Assembly (NCBI GenBank): GCA_034436045.1
Contig: DAOTVZ010000105.1
Span: 1 to 29,179 of the forward strand
Direction: 5' to 3'
DNA length: 29,179 bases
Source: H111-94 sp034436045
GTDB taxonomy: Bacteria; Chloroflexota; Ktedonobacteria; Ktedonobacterales; Ktedonobacteraceae
Part shown: positions 9,576 to 17,319 of the stretch, one piece after another
How positions within the stretch are numbered: position 1 is the stretch's first letter
How the letters are laid out: every line of letters begins with the position of its first letter
The notes under the pieces: model-generated
Seen by the model: the letters and a program-made list of their open reading frames with translations, nothing else
Told to the model about the DNA's origin: nothing
Database searches by the model: none
Position numbers and translations under genes: made by a program

Positions 9576-10181
9576 TCATAAGTGAAGTGTATGCAAGAGT
9601 CGTTGCCACCACCTATCGGCAACTTTATGGGTTGCAGGTGTAAAACCAGTCGAGGAGCGCGCAACTGGCTCTTCGCCTGTAACAATACGCAGCATCTTGT
9701 GGGTAAAGGGCCAGTAGTCAGGGATCATCTCATGGGGTGGACGCGGGAACCAATGAGGGCAGCCCAGACACATACTGATATTGTGTGGCTGCTTCTGCCC
9801 GTAGAGCGTATAGAACCAGCGGCAGGTAAAATAGGTTTCGGCAAACTCATGCGGCAAGCTGGTGTGTGGCTGAATCACCGGTAAAGCAGGGTGGTTGCCT
9901 GAGAAGGCACGTACTGGCACCAGATTCAGACAGGCCCGGTGATGTTCGAGTGCGTCGGGAATAGGACAATGGTTACAGATATCAAGCATAGGCGAAAGGT
10001 CTTCATTGTTCCTGGCGAGAACATGACCATGTTCCGGCCCACCACTCGCGCCGCACACATATTCGATCCGCTCCTGTACTTGCTCATCGTTTACCCGGCG
10101 TTCCAGACGTAATTCGCAGGTCCGCACTGCCCGTCCCTGGATCACCGTCATTGCTTTGTTTGAGGTATTGGCTTGTTCCAT
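9576..10181 (-). CDS. Cys-rich protein of unknown function
   Basis: A 201-residue soluble protein with no recognised family and no signal peptide or membrane segment. It has eight cysteines. Six are patterned: CNHC at 69-72, Cys84, Cys120 and CLGC at 138-141, with several His nearby (His80, His81, His143). Such spacing suggests a zinc or iron-sulfur site, but I cannot say which. Aromatic segments such as CRWFYTLYGQ (120-129) and CPHWFPRPP (141-149) look like conserved core. The ATG at 10181 follows TAGGAG by about 11 bases. It is the last gene of operon A, 26 bases behind the DUF4129 gene. There is no evidence that it works with the MoxR set apart from position. Confidence 0.6.
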   Translation of the reverse strand: MEQANTSNKAMTVIQGRAVRTCELRLERRVNDEQVQERIEYVCGASGGPEHGHVLARNNEDLSPMLDICNHCPIPDALEHHRACLNLVPVRAFSGNHPALPVIQPHTSLPHEFAETYFTCRWFYTLYGQKQPHNISMCLGCPHWFPRPPHEMIPDYWPFTHKMLRIVTGEEPVARSSTGFTPATHKVADRWWQRLLHTLHL

Positions 10182-10207
10182 ACTCTGGCTCGCTCCTAAC
10201 TAAAAGC

Positions 10208-11770
10208 TCATGATGATGAACGATGAGCTGTTTTTTCATCGCGTGTTTTCAGGGTCAACTGTACGATAAGATGTGCCACCCAGGTATGCATCTGCACTCG
10301 TTGGCGCTCATCAGTTGGCCTGCCCGCGTAGCGTTCCTGGATATAGGCATGGGTTAATTGATCGAGGAGCAAGCTATCTCTTTGCTCATCGGAAACGTGA
10401 TTCACATGCCCTATGCTATCTGCTTCAGATTTGAGATAAGTCAGCAGACGCCTCTCATATTCATGCGGTGTTTCAGTTGGTTTCCTGGCCAGACTTTCCT
10501 TTGTGGATGCTATCGCCTGGAGGAATTCACGATAACGGGCACGCGCAGAGGTGGGATCGAGCGATTCAGAGGCCATGCTCTCCCCACTCTGAGTTCTAAG
10601 CCGCCAGCGACTCCACCATTCTTTCCAGCGTTCACTCAGCAATGAACGGGCATCCAACCCTTCGCGTTCTTCTTCGATCTCCTCGCGCTCCATGCTGTTG
10701 AACCAGTGCCGTATCGCTGCCCTCACCACCAGTAGGAGAACCAGGAGAGCCAGGAACACCAGGACCCAGCGACCTATTGTGAAGACTACCGGTGGAATAG
10801 TTAGCGTGTGTCCTGGCGATTGCGATGGAGGTCGTGGCAAGGTTAGCTTCTGAGGTGGATGTGCCCCGGCTCTGGAATGGAGAATGGGGCTGAGCAGCCA
10901 GGAGAGCAGATCATAGATAGGAGCAAGAATAAAAAAGACGATGCCGTAGAGAATCCAGCTAAGCAGGGTTCCGAGCGCATTCCATATGGGAGTCAACGCA
11001 TTCAGTATCATCTCAAACGAGGAGAGGGAAAAAATCGATTCGAGCAGGATGACAAAAACGGTCAAGCTTCCGCCAAAGAGTACCAGGGCCACGAGCCAGG
11101 AACGTGTTGGATCGGCTTGCGAACCCGCAAGTGTACGATGGCTATTGCGGATCATACCTAGTCGAGCCAGAGAGAGCGTTACCAGTCCGCCGAGGAAGAA
11201 AACCGGTAGGGCAAAGGCAAGTGCGTTGCGCAAGGCAGGTAGTGAAGGAAAAGCCACTATGAGCAGCAGAACGGCAAGCAACACACCAAACCCTCCCTTG
11301 AAGGATGCGGACAGTGTTCCATATTGGAAACCGATCTGCGCATAATACATAGCACGTCGCCAGAGCCATGTTACTACGGCGATAGCAACAAACGCCGGGA
11401 AAATGGCCTCTGCTTCGAGCAACGAGGGCAACAATGGCCCTACCGTGATAGCAAGCGCGATGAGCCAGCCGATCAGATGCAGGCGTGCCGCTCGGTGGCG
11501 CGTAGCGTGAGGGTGACTTCTGTTTTCTACGATCATTGCCCACCAGAGCAGACCTGCCTCCAGCAACGCAATCTCTCCTCCTACGAGGGGTATATCCGCC
11601 AGCGGGCGTGTGAACATGAGACTAAGTACACCGATGATAAGCGCCAGAGGCTGAGCCTCCATGATGCTGATGGCAATGGGGAGAACAAACCGTTCAAGCC
11701 AGGTTGATGCTGGTCGTGCTTCTCCCCGCGTCTTCGTATTCTTCATCTCCAACGGTGATAATGAGTTCAT
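10208..11770 (-). CDS. Multi-pass membrane protein with C-terminal DUF4129
   Basis: A 520-residue membrane protein. About nine or ten hydrophobic helices occupy residues 25-310. A proline-rich linker follows, then another helix near 330-350 (WVLVFLALLVLLLVVRAAI) and a charged cytoplasmic tail. The tail carries the DUF4129 pattern ARARYREFL...TPHEYERRL. DUF4129 often ends transglutaminase-like membrane proteins coded beside MoxR and DUF58. No Cys-His-Asp transglutaminase triad is visible here, so only the membrane scaffold and tail remain. The gene overlaps the DUF58 gene by 77 bases. The ATG at 11770 has an AGGG nine bases upstream, whereas the internal ATG at 11746 has GGAG directly abutting it, so the longer start is preferred. 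It probably assembles with the DUF58 and MoxR proteins at the membrane. Confidence 0.75.
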   Translation of the reverse strand: MNSLSPLEMKNTKTRGEARPASTWLERFVLPIAISIMEAQPLALIIGVLSLMFTRPLADIPLVGGEIALLEAGLLWWAMIVENRSHPHATRHRAARLHLIGWLIALAITVGPLLPSLLEAEAIFPAFVAIAVVTWLWRRAMYYAQIGFQYGTLSASFKGGFGVLLAVLLLIVAFPSLPALRNALAFALPVFFLGGLVTLSLARLGMIRNSHRTLAGSQADPTRSWLVALVLFGGSLTVFVILLESIFSLSSFEMILNALTPIWNALGTLLSWILYGIVFFILAPIYDLLSWLLSPILHSRAGAHPPQKLTLPRPPSQSPGHTLTIPPVVFTIGRWVLVFLALLVLLLVVRAAIRHWFNSMEREEIEEEREGLDARSLLSERWKEWWSRWRLRTQSGESMASESLDPTSARARYREFLQAIASTKESLARKPTETPHEYERRLLTYLKSEADSIGHVNHVSDEQRDSLLLDQLTHAYIQERYAGRPTDERQRVQMHTWVAHLIVQLTLKTRDEKTAHRSSS

Positions 11771-13079
11771 GCCAGAGTTCCCTTCCGCCTAATCGATGCA
11801 CCGGTAAATCATACGTCTGTGTTCCTACATCACTATCTGTATCCCCTGTCAGCGCAAGGTGAACCACTGCTCCGTGTGAGCGCATATCTAACAGACGTTC
11901 AACCGTTGCTTCAGTGAGCGCTGCGACCGCGCTGACCAGGACGACAGTGGTTCCTACGGGCAGGTTGGCTCGTTCCTCTTCGATCAGTGCATCCATCGCC
12001 GAGCCGAAGTAAGGAATGAGCCGGGCGAGGGCAGAAAGAAGTCGTTCGCGTTGCCTGCTACCACGATCCAGGGGCACGCGCACTCTCAACAAAAAAGTGT
12101 CTGCGGTGACTCCTGACAGATTCTGTAATTCATCTGCCGACAACGACTGCGCATGGTCAAAAGGAGCCATCAGGCTATTAGCCAGCAGGCCTACGCTGTA
12201 GCCTTCATCAAGCGCCCAACTGGCGAGCGAGGCGGCAACTGCGATAGTCAATTCCTGGATCTCCGGGTCAATGCCCAGCCAGGCCACGGGATAGCTATTA
12301 ATGTCCAGCAGAATGAGCAGGTGGTACTGGCTGCTTGGCTCGTAGAGCTTGCTACGTAGCTCTCCGGCCCTCGCTGTGGCTTTCCAGTGAATGCGGCGTG
12401 GGTCATCGCCCGGTACGTACTCACGCACGCCTGCGAAGCGCAAGGGGTCTTCGAGCAGACGGCGCGGCGTGGCATGTTCGCCAAAGGGGTGGCGAGCCGG
12501 TAATCCGAAAACCTCAATGGGAGCGATGAGCGGATAGACCATCACTTGTGCAGGTGCCGGAGCGGTGTCCTCCCGCACCAGCCAGCCGAAGGGATCGCCA
12601 CTGCGTAGCAGGGCAGGCCCGAAGGTATGTACTCCCCGCGCGGTGCAGCGGATGCGATAGCGCCGGGTCACGCGCTGGAATGCCCAGAGCGAGAGCGTAT
12701 TGAGCAGCGCCATTCTGTTGGGCTTGTAGGTCGGCGCTGCCTGGCCGGTCAATAAAGAGAGAGCAGCAGGAATTTCGTCTTCCACCTCCAACCAGGGTAA
12801 AGGTAACAGTTTCTGATTCTCTACACTGAGCGACAAGGTAATGGTCTCCCCAAAGAAGGCGCGCGGCTGATTGATCTGCTGGCGGATAACCAGATGACGC
12901 AACGCACGACGATACCAGATTTCAGGCACAATGCCAACCACAAGCGCAAACAACGCGGCAAGAAAAGCCAGTGGCTGATGAGCAAGGGCGCTGATGATGA
13001 ACAAAAGAGCTGCGATCACATACCAGGGACGACGTTTGATCAGTGTCTCTTTGTGGTAGTAGCTCAAATCCGTATCCAC
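11694..13079 (-). CDS. DUF58 domain protein
   Basis: A 461-residue protein with two adjoining hydrophobic segments at about 19-53, then a beta-rich middle and the DUF58 signature VREYVPGDDPRRIHWKATAR followed by a von Willebrand-A-like strand LLILLDIN. DUF58 proteins are partners of MoxR ATPases in many bacteria and are thought to act in assembly or activation of envelope or metal-dependent complexes. The exact role of this one is unknown. The start at 13079 lies four bases after the MoxR stop, and the 3' end overlaps the DUF4129 gene, so the three are almost certainly translated together. The VWA-like part lacks an obvious complete D-x-S-x-S metal site. Confidence 0.85.
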   Translation of the reverse strand: MDTDLSYYHKETLIKRRPWYVIAALLFIISALAHQPLAFLAALFALVVGIVPEIWYRRALRHLVIRQQINQPRAFFGETITLSLSVENQKLLPLPWLEVEDEIPAALSLLTGQAAPTYKPNRMALLNTLSLWAFQRVTRRYRIRCTARGVHTFGPALLRSGDPFGWLVREDTAPAPAQVMVYPLIAPIEVFGLPARHPFGEHATPRRLLEDPLRFAGVREYVPGDDPRRIHWKATARAGELRSKLYEPSSQYHLLILLDINSYPVAWLGIDPEIQELTIAVAASLASWALDEGYSVGLLANSLMAPFDHAQSLSADELQNLSGVTADTFLLRVRVPLDRGSRQRERLLSALARLIPYFGSAMDALIEEERANLPVGTTVVLVSAVAALTEATVERLLDMRSHGAVVHLALTGDTDSDVGTQTYDLPVHRLGGRELWHELIITVGDEEYEDAGRSTTSINLA

Positions 13080-13083
13080 GCGA

Positions 13084-14073
13084 TCACCTCTTCTGCGGCA
13101 AGGTAAGTGTCTCTACCGGGACAGGTGTAGCCTCAAGGATTTCCTGAACAATGGCCTCTGCCGCACTGCCGCGCAAGCGTGCGCGGCTCGTTGTGAGCAA
13201 GCGGTGGGACAGTACATGGGGGGCCATCATCTTGACATCATCTGGCAAAACAAAATCACGGCCCTGCATAGCCGCATACGCCTCACAGGCCCTATACAGG
13301 GCAAGTGTGCCTCGCGGACTGACACCGAGCATGACCGCGCTATGCTTACGAGTAGCGCGGACAATAGCAAGCAGATAGTCCTCTACCTCCGGCTGCCACT
13401 GCACCAGGCGAACCGCACGTTGCAGTTCGATGATCTGCTCCGCTGAGGCCACCGGCTGGAGCGTAGCTAGAGGTTCTTCATGCTTAAAGCGATGCAGGAT
13501 AGCCTTCTCTTCCTGTTCAGAGGGGTAGCCAACGCCTACACGCAACAAAAAGCGATCCAGTTGTGCTTCAGGCAAAGGAAATGTCCCTTCCAACTCCACC
13601 GGATTCTGCGTTGCCAGCACTAGGTAAGGGTGTGGCAATGGCAACGTTTCTCGCTCAACAGTCACCTGCCGCTCTGCCATCGCTTCGAGCAGCGCCGATT
13701 GGGTACGTGGTGTTGCACGGTTGATCTCATCTACCAGGAGAATCTGTGCAAAAATGGGGCCCTGCCGGAAGACAAACTCGCTGCGGCGCTGGTCAAAGTA
13801 GCTGACACCGAGAATATCGGTCGGCAACAGATCGGGAGTTCCTTGCACACGCTGAAAGCTTGCGCCCAGCGAAGATGCCAATGCTCTTGCCATCATGGTC
13901 TTGCCCATGCCTGGCACATCCTCTAACAGCACATGCCCGTCACTAAGCAAAGCGACCAGCAGCAGATCAATGACATCGCTTTTCCCAACAATCACCCGTG
14001 CAATATTAGCCCGCACCGCCTCGACGATTGCTTGCACATGCTGGAAAGAGTAGACAACAGATTCCTCACTCAT
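13084..14073 (-). CDS. MoxR-family AAA+ ATPase
   Basis: A 329-residue single-domain ATPase, the usual length for MoxR. Walker A is PGMGKT at 54-59 and Walker B is LLVDE at 112-116. The MoxR hallmark NRATPRTQSALLEAM follows Walker B. Sensor 1 is ATQNPVE, followed by GTFPLPEAQLDRF. The C-terminal lid helices are present. MoxR ATPases act as chaperones that remodel or activate partner complexes, commonly with VWA-domain proteins. Here the obvious partner is the DUF58 protein four bases downstream. The ATG at 14073 has a GAGAGGA ribosome site, and the PP2C gene ends 30 bases upstream. Placing MoxR behind a PP2C phosphatase and a riboswitch suggests control by a signal that also calls for dephosphorylation. 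Confidence 0.93.
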   Translation of the reverse strand: MSEESVVYSFQHVQAIVEAVRANIARVIVGKSDVIDLLLVALLSDGHVLLEDVPGMGKTMMARALASSLGASFQRVQGTPDLLPTDILGVSYFDQRRSEFVFRQGPIFAQILLVDEINRATPRTQSALLEAMAERQVTVERETLPLPHPYLVLATQNPVELEGTFPLPEAQLDRFLLRVGVGYPSEQEEKAILHRFKHEEPLATLQPVASAEQIIELQRAVRLVQWQPEVEDYLLAIVRATRKHSAVMLGVSPRGTLALYRACEAYAAMQGRDFVLPDDVKMMAPHVLSHRLLTTSRARLRGSAAEAIVQEILEATPVPVETLTLPQKR

Positions 14074-14103
14074 AGAAATCCTCTCTTAAGAAGAAAAAAA
14101 CCT

Positions 14104-14931
14104 CTATGACGCTCGCCGCCCTTTCTCTCCTTGCGAGAAAGAGAGAATGATGATGCTAATGTTCTCATCGCCGCCCGCGTCATTTGCCAGCCGAACCAAT
14201 GCCTCACACGCCTGCTGTGGAGGCATAGTATCTATGAAGTGTGCTATCTGCTCCTCTGTGACAGCACTCCAGAGACCGTCGCTGCAGAGAACCAGCGTAT
14301 CACCGGCATATACAACAGGCATGGCAAAGTCAGGGTAGGGATTGTCCTCTTCGCTCTTTCCCAGTGCGCGCAGAAAAATGTCACGATCAGGCGCATAGCG
14401 TAGTTGCTCTGGAGGAAGCTCCCCGGCACGCACCATTCTCGCTGTGAGCGAGTGATCGGTTGTCAGACGAATAATTGAGGGTTGAGAGGAAGGCGAGGTG
14501 CGCACAAGATAGGCACGACTATCACCAATATGGGCAATCCAGGCGTGCGTTCCTCTGACGACAACGGCGGTACATGAGGTAGCTATTGTATCATATTCCC
14601 GGTGAAGAGTGGCAAACTCATGGATACAGCAGTGAGCAGCGAAGAAAGCGCGCTGGAGACGTATCAGGGGAGAATCATCTGCCCCCGGTTCATAATACAC
14701 AGCGGGAATGGTTTCGACGGCGATACGGCTGGCTATCTCGCCCCCATCATCATCGCCGGTACCGTCAGCAAGCACGTAGAGTCTGCCAAGTCGCTCCGTT
14801 TGCTGCGGGTCCGATAGGTCATAGAAGGCAAATGCATCCGCGTTGCGTTCAAGCTGGTGTCCTGTCTCCGACTGGGCAGCAACATGCAAATGCAGTGTCT
14901 GTTCTTGAGGAGATGCTTTGTGCCGATTCAT
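14104..14931 (-). CDS. PP2C-family (PPM) Ser/Thr phosphatase
   Basis: A 275-residue soluble phosphatase, first gene of operon A. The PPM motifs are ADG with Asp56, IGDSRAYL with Asp137, SDGLW with Asp218, and GGDEN with Asp255. These supply most ligands of the binuclear Mn/Mg centre that removes phosphate from Ser/Thr. Two deviations stand out. The N-terminal N-E-D motif reads N30-A31-D32, losing the acidic residue, and the usual ADGxGGxxxGE is changed to ADGTGDDDGGE. The enzyme may bind its second metal weakly or be tuned. It is clearly paralogous to the PP2C of operon B, which keeps N-E-D. The start at 14931 has an AAAGGAAAG ribosome site. A fluoride-riboswitch-like leader lies 115 bases upstream. 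Confidence 0.9.
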   Translation of the reverse strand: MNRHKASPQEQTLHLHVAAQSETGHQLERNADAFAFYDLSDPQQTERLGRLYVLADGTGDDDGGEIASRIAVETIPAVYYEPGADDSPLIRLQRAFFAAHCCIHEFATLHREYDTIATSCTAVVVRGTHAWIAHIGDSRAYLVRTSPSSQPSIIRLTTDHSLTARMVRAGELPPEQLRYAPDRDIFLRALGKSEEDNPYPDFAMPVVYAGDTLVLCSDGLWSAVTEEQIAHFIDTMPPQQACEALVRLANDAGGDENISIIILSFSQGEKGRRAS

Positions 14932-15046
14932 AATTTATCTTTCCTTTCATACAAAATGCAGAGATGATCATTGGAATCTCTCGCATTCACAGAGAGCAGT
15001 ATCGGCACACAGAGACATCACAGAAGTCAATGGAGGTGTAGGGAAG

Positions 15047-15095
15047 AAAAAAGCCCCTAACAACCGATACGCACTCTGATCGGGTGCTAGAAGCT
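15047..15095 (-). terminator. Intrinsic terminator overlapping riboswitch A
   Basis: On the minus strand the 3' arm of the aptamer (AGCTTCTA) continues through GCACCCGAT and pairs across a ten-base loop with ATCGGTTGTTAGGGGCT, followed by six T. The aptamer and the terminator therefore compete for the same AGCTTCTA strand. This is the layout of an ON switch: ligand-bound aptamer, no terminator. Confidence 0.75.
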
Positions 15096-15128
15096 ATCAG
15101 CATAAAGCATTAGACGAGCTTCATCGTC
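15088..15128 (-). promoter_or_regulatory. Fluoride (crcB-type) riboswitch-like aptamer, copy A
   Basis: The minus-strand RNA starts with the hairpin GACGATGAAGCTCGTC (15128-15113), followed by a short inner stem region and GCTGATAGCTTCTA. The loop bases GAAGCT can pair with AGCTTC downstream, which gives the pseudoknot of the fluoride aptamer. In copies B and C the second base pair of the hairpin is G-C; here it is A-T, a compensatory change supporting a structured RNA. It differs from the published fluoride aptamers I recall in having A where they have G after the TRAT segment, and in a very short inner stem. It sits between a promoter and the PP2C-MoxR operon. Confidence 0.7.
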
Positions 15129-15147
15129 ATAAATTTTCTTGTTCTTC

Positions 15148-15177
15148 ATTATAACATCATGATCGATGCAATAACAA
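15148..15177 (-). promoter_or_regulatory. Sigma-70-like promoter of operon A
   Basis: On the minus strand the -35 is TTGTTA (15177-15172) and the -10 is a perfect TATAAT (15153-15148), with an 18-base spacer. Transcription would start near 15141, about 13 bases ahead of the aptamer, which is a sensible leader for a riboswitch. Confidence 0.7.
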
Positions 15178-15226
15178 GAGGCAATCCGCTACACCTAAAA
15201 ATGCAGCGGACACCAGCAGAAGACGT

Positions 15227-16132
15227 TTATCTGGCAGTCCAGATATGCACCTGCCAGTCATCGTTGCCGGAAGCAATGCGTGTGCCATCGGGCGACCAGG
15301 CTACACATTCCACAAAGTCGTACAGACCAGTAGCATGACCGCGATAAATCAGACAAGGCTGCCCACTGCTGGCGTCCCAGACCTGTGCTGTCATATCATC
15401 ACTTGCAGAAACAATCCACCTGCCATCGGGCGACCACGCCAGGTCATTGATGCTCCATTGATGACCACGATAGAGGAGTATGGATTGACCGGTGAGCGCT
15501 TCCCACACTAGCACGATCTTATCATTCCCACCTGATGCGATGCGCGTGCCATCGGGCGACCACGCAACCGCATTGACCTGTGCCAGATGCCCACGATACA
15601 CGGTGCAACAGGCTCCATTCTGACTCTTCCAGACCTGCACGGTGCGATCTTCACTACAGGATGCAACGAAGGCACTATTGGGCGACCAGGCGACCGCCAG
15701 CACCCGCTCTTTGTGCCCTCGATAAATCCCAATCTGTTTGCCGGTCGCAGCCTGCCAGAGACGCACCGTGCCATCCCAATGACCACTGGCAATGCGCGTG
15801 CCATCGGGCGACCAGGCGACCGCCAGCACGATACTCTCTGGCCCCTCACAGGTCAGCAACGGGGTGCCGGAAGTACGCTGCCAGACCTGCACCGTGCCAT
15901 CCCAGGAACCAGAAGTGAGACGCTCTCCATCCGGCGACCACGCGACGCAGTGAACCCGCTTCGCATGCCCCTCGTAGGTCAACTGGTGTTTCCCGGTTGT
16001 AGCTTCCCAAATCTGTATCGTTTTGTCCCACGACGCCGAGGCAATGCTTCTACCATCGGGCGACCAACTGAGATCGCTCACTCGCTCTTTGTGATTGGTA
16101 TATACAACGAGAAGCGTTCCAGCAGTAACCAT
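15227..16132 (-). CDS. Seven-bladed WD40 beta-propeller protein
   Basis: A 301-residue protein made only of WD40 repeats. Seven repeats of about 42 residues follow one another, most with the core AWSPDGTRIASG, then a W/N-D-x-T-V-x-V-W strand and a YRGH start of the next blade. Seven blades close a propeller, so the protein looks complete. It has no kinase, membrane or signal segment, and it probably serves as a protein-binding platform. The start at 16132 is preferred to 16198: AGAAGGA overlaps the stop of the preceding PP2C gene at the right distance, while the upstream ATG has a ribosome site only two bases away. It is the second gene of operon B, so it may bind or target the phosphatase or its substrates. 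That role is inference. Confidence 0.9.
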   Translation of the reverse strand: MVTAGTLLVVYTNHKERVSDLSWSPDGRSIASASWDKTIQIWEATTGKHQLTYEGHAKRVHCVAWSPDGERLTSGSWDGTVQVWQRTSGTPLLTCEGPESIVLAVAWSPDGTRIASGHWDGTVRLWQAATGKQIGIYRGHKERVLAVAWSPNSAFVASCSEDRTVQVWKSQNGACCTVYRGHLAQVNAVAWSPDGTRIASGGNDKIVLVWEALTGQSILLYRGHQWSINDLAWSPDGRWIVSASDDMTAQVWDASSGQPCLIYRGHATGLYDFVECVAWSPDGTRIASGNDDWQVHIWTAR

Positions 16133-16139
16133 ACGCCGT

Positions 16140-17030
16140 TTATCCTTCTCTGCCACGAGATGAGGCGAAGGAGAGGAGGATAACGCTGATGTTATCATTG
16201 CCTCCGGCCTCGTTCGCTAGCCGAATCAGCTCATGGCAAGCGACCTGCGGCGTGCTAGTCCGCACCGCTAGAGCAATCTGCTCTTCGGAGAGCAGGCTCC
16301 ACAGTCCGTCACAGCAGAGGATCAGCATATCCCCGGCCTGCACCGTGCAGGTCGTGATATCAGGTTCCTGGACATCAGCCTTACTTTCTCCCAGTGCCCG
16401 TATCAGGACATGACGAAGGGGTGAATGGCACGCCTGTTCGGCGGTGATGATTCCTGCCCTCGCCATTGCACTTGCCATCGAATGATCTGTGGTCAGGCAG
16501 GTCAGGGAGGGCTGAGATAGTGGCAATGCACGCAGCAGATACGCACGACTATCCCCTACATGGGCAATCAGTATGTGGGTGCCTTTCACAACGACCGCCA
16601 GACAGGTCGTTACCATGCCAGTATAGTCGCACTGAAGCGTACTCAGATGGCGGATATGCTGATGAGCCGCCTCAAAAGCTTTGATGAGCCGCTTGCGTGG
16701 GAGTGCTAAATCCTGTAAGCCTTGCAATTGCAAGGAGCTATCGTTCTCCTGTACTCCATCTTCGGTGTCCTCACCAACGGTTTCCCTCTGGTAATAGACC
16801 GCAGCAACTGTCTCTACAGCTAATCTGCTGGCCACTTCGCCAGCCGCATGGCCACCAGCCCCATCGGCCAGCAGGTAGAGTTGCCCCAAACGGGCCTGGA
16901 GTTCTCTATCAGGTGGTTCGCAGAGAACCACTGCGTCTTCGTTCTGCTTACGCACACGTCCGATATCGGTACAGCTTGCTGCGACCACATAGACTGCGTT
17001 GTCTTCAAAGCATACATGATGTTGATGCAT
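16140..17030 (-). CDS. PP2C-family (PPM) Ser/Thr phosphatase
   Basis: A 296-residue soluble phosphatase with all PPM motifs: N30-E31-D32, ADGAGGHAAGE with Asp56, HVGDSRAYL with Asp160, CCDGLW with Asp241, and GGNDN with Asp279. It should be a working metal-dependent Ser/Thr phosphatase acting on Hanks-type kinase products. A patch of about 25 residues near 80-105 is acidic and absent from the operon A paralogue. The rest aligns well, so one arose by duplication. The ATG at 17030 has GGGAGGA ten bases upstream. The WD40 gene starts eight bases beyond its stop. It is preceded by riboswitch copy B, so phosphatase and leader appear to have been duplicated together. Confidence 0.93.
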   Translation of the reverse strand: MHQHHVCFEDNAVYVVAASCTDIGRVRKQNEDAVVLCEPPDRELQARLGQLYLLADGAGGHAAGEVASRLAVETVAAVYYQRETVGEDTEDGVQENDSSLQLQGLQDLALPRKRLIKAFEAAHQHIRHLSTLQCDYTGMVTTCLAVVVKGTHILIAHVGDSRAYLLRALPLSQPSLTCLTTDHSMASAMARAGIITAEQACHSPLRHVLIRALGESKADVQEPDITTCTVQAGDMLILCCDGLWSLLSEEQIALAVRTSTPQVACHELIRLANEAGGNDNISVILLSFASSRGREG

Positions 17031-17163
17031 CGCTTATCCTCCCAGGGAGTACGTGCAAGAGAAGCTCCAAAGCCCTCTTCCAGAAGGGGCATCTCCGTGG
17101 TTGAAGCGCTGGTGTGATCATGTAATCTGTGAATCAGATCATTGACGAGAAAGGCTCGAAAAC

Positions 17164-17210
17164 AAAAACGCTTCTAACCACCGACTCTCTGCACTCGGTC
17201 GCTAGAAGCT
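17164..17210 (-). terminator. Intrinsic terminator overlapping riboswitch B
   Basis: On the minus strand CTTCTAGCGACCGA pairs with TCGGTGGTTAGAAG, which is followed by CGTTTTTG. The five-T tract is interrupted only by CG after the stem. As in copies A and C, the 5' arm is the aptamer's pseudoknot strand, so folding of the two is exclusive. Confidence 0.7.
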
Positions 17211-17243
17211 ATCAGCACAAGGCATCAGGCGAGCTTCATCGCC
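17203..17243 (-). promoter_or_regulatory. Fluoride (crcB-type) riboswitch-like aptamer, copy B
   Basis: The minus-strand RNA has the hairpin GGCGATGAAGCTCGCC (17243-17228), then TGATGCCTTGTGCTGAT and AGCTTCTA (17210-17203). The loop GAAGCT is complementary to AGCTTC. The hairpin differs from the Bacillus cereus crcB aptamer, as I remember it, only inside the pseudoknot pairing, where both strands changed together. It controls the PP2C-WD40 operon. Confidence 0.72.
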
Positions 17244-17262
17244 GGGAAGTTTCCTGCTCCTA

Positions 17263-17291
17263 ATTATAGTCACTCTGCAAGGCAATGACAA
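17263..17291 (-). promoter_or_regulatory. Sigma-70-like promoter of operon B
   Basis: On the minus strand the -35 is TTGTCA (17291-17286) and the -10 is TATAAT (17268-17263), with a 17-base spacer. The predicted start near 17256 is 13 bases before the aptamer. The -35 lies inside the inverted repeat at 17281-17302. Confidence 0.75.
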
Positions 17292-17302
17292 GGGACATTG
17301 CC
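17281..17302. repeat. Inverted repeat over the operon B -35 box
   Basis: GGCAATG (17281-17287) and CATTGCC (17296-17302) form a perfect 7-bp inverted repeat with an 8-base centre. It overlaps the -35 hexamer and could be an operator. It also lies just past the end of operon C and could act as a transcript-end hairpin, although no T tract follows on the minus strand. The two readings cannot be separated by sequence alone. Confidence 0.4.
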
Positions 17303-17319
17303 TGATGGCAAAGCGATTC

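Noticed and set aside
10208..11770. Transglutaminase-like enzyme
   Set aside because: DUF4129 often follows a transglutaminase domain, but no Cys-His-Asp triad is visible in this protein.
15185..15210. TCCGCT...AGCGGA palindrome after the WD40 gene as a terminator
   Set aside because: The stem is only 6 bp with a 14-base loop and no T tract on the minus strand.
15227..16132. Regular DNA repeats that could suggest a CRISPR or tandem array
   Set aside because: The periodicity of about 126 bases is the coding of WD40 blades; there are no identical repeats with unique spacers.
16133..16198. Longer WD40 protein starting at 16198
   Set aside because: It overlaps the PP2C gene by 59 bases and its GGAGG is only two bases from the ATG; ATG 16132 has a proper site.
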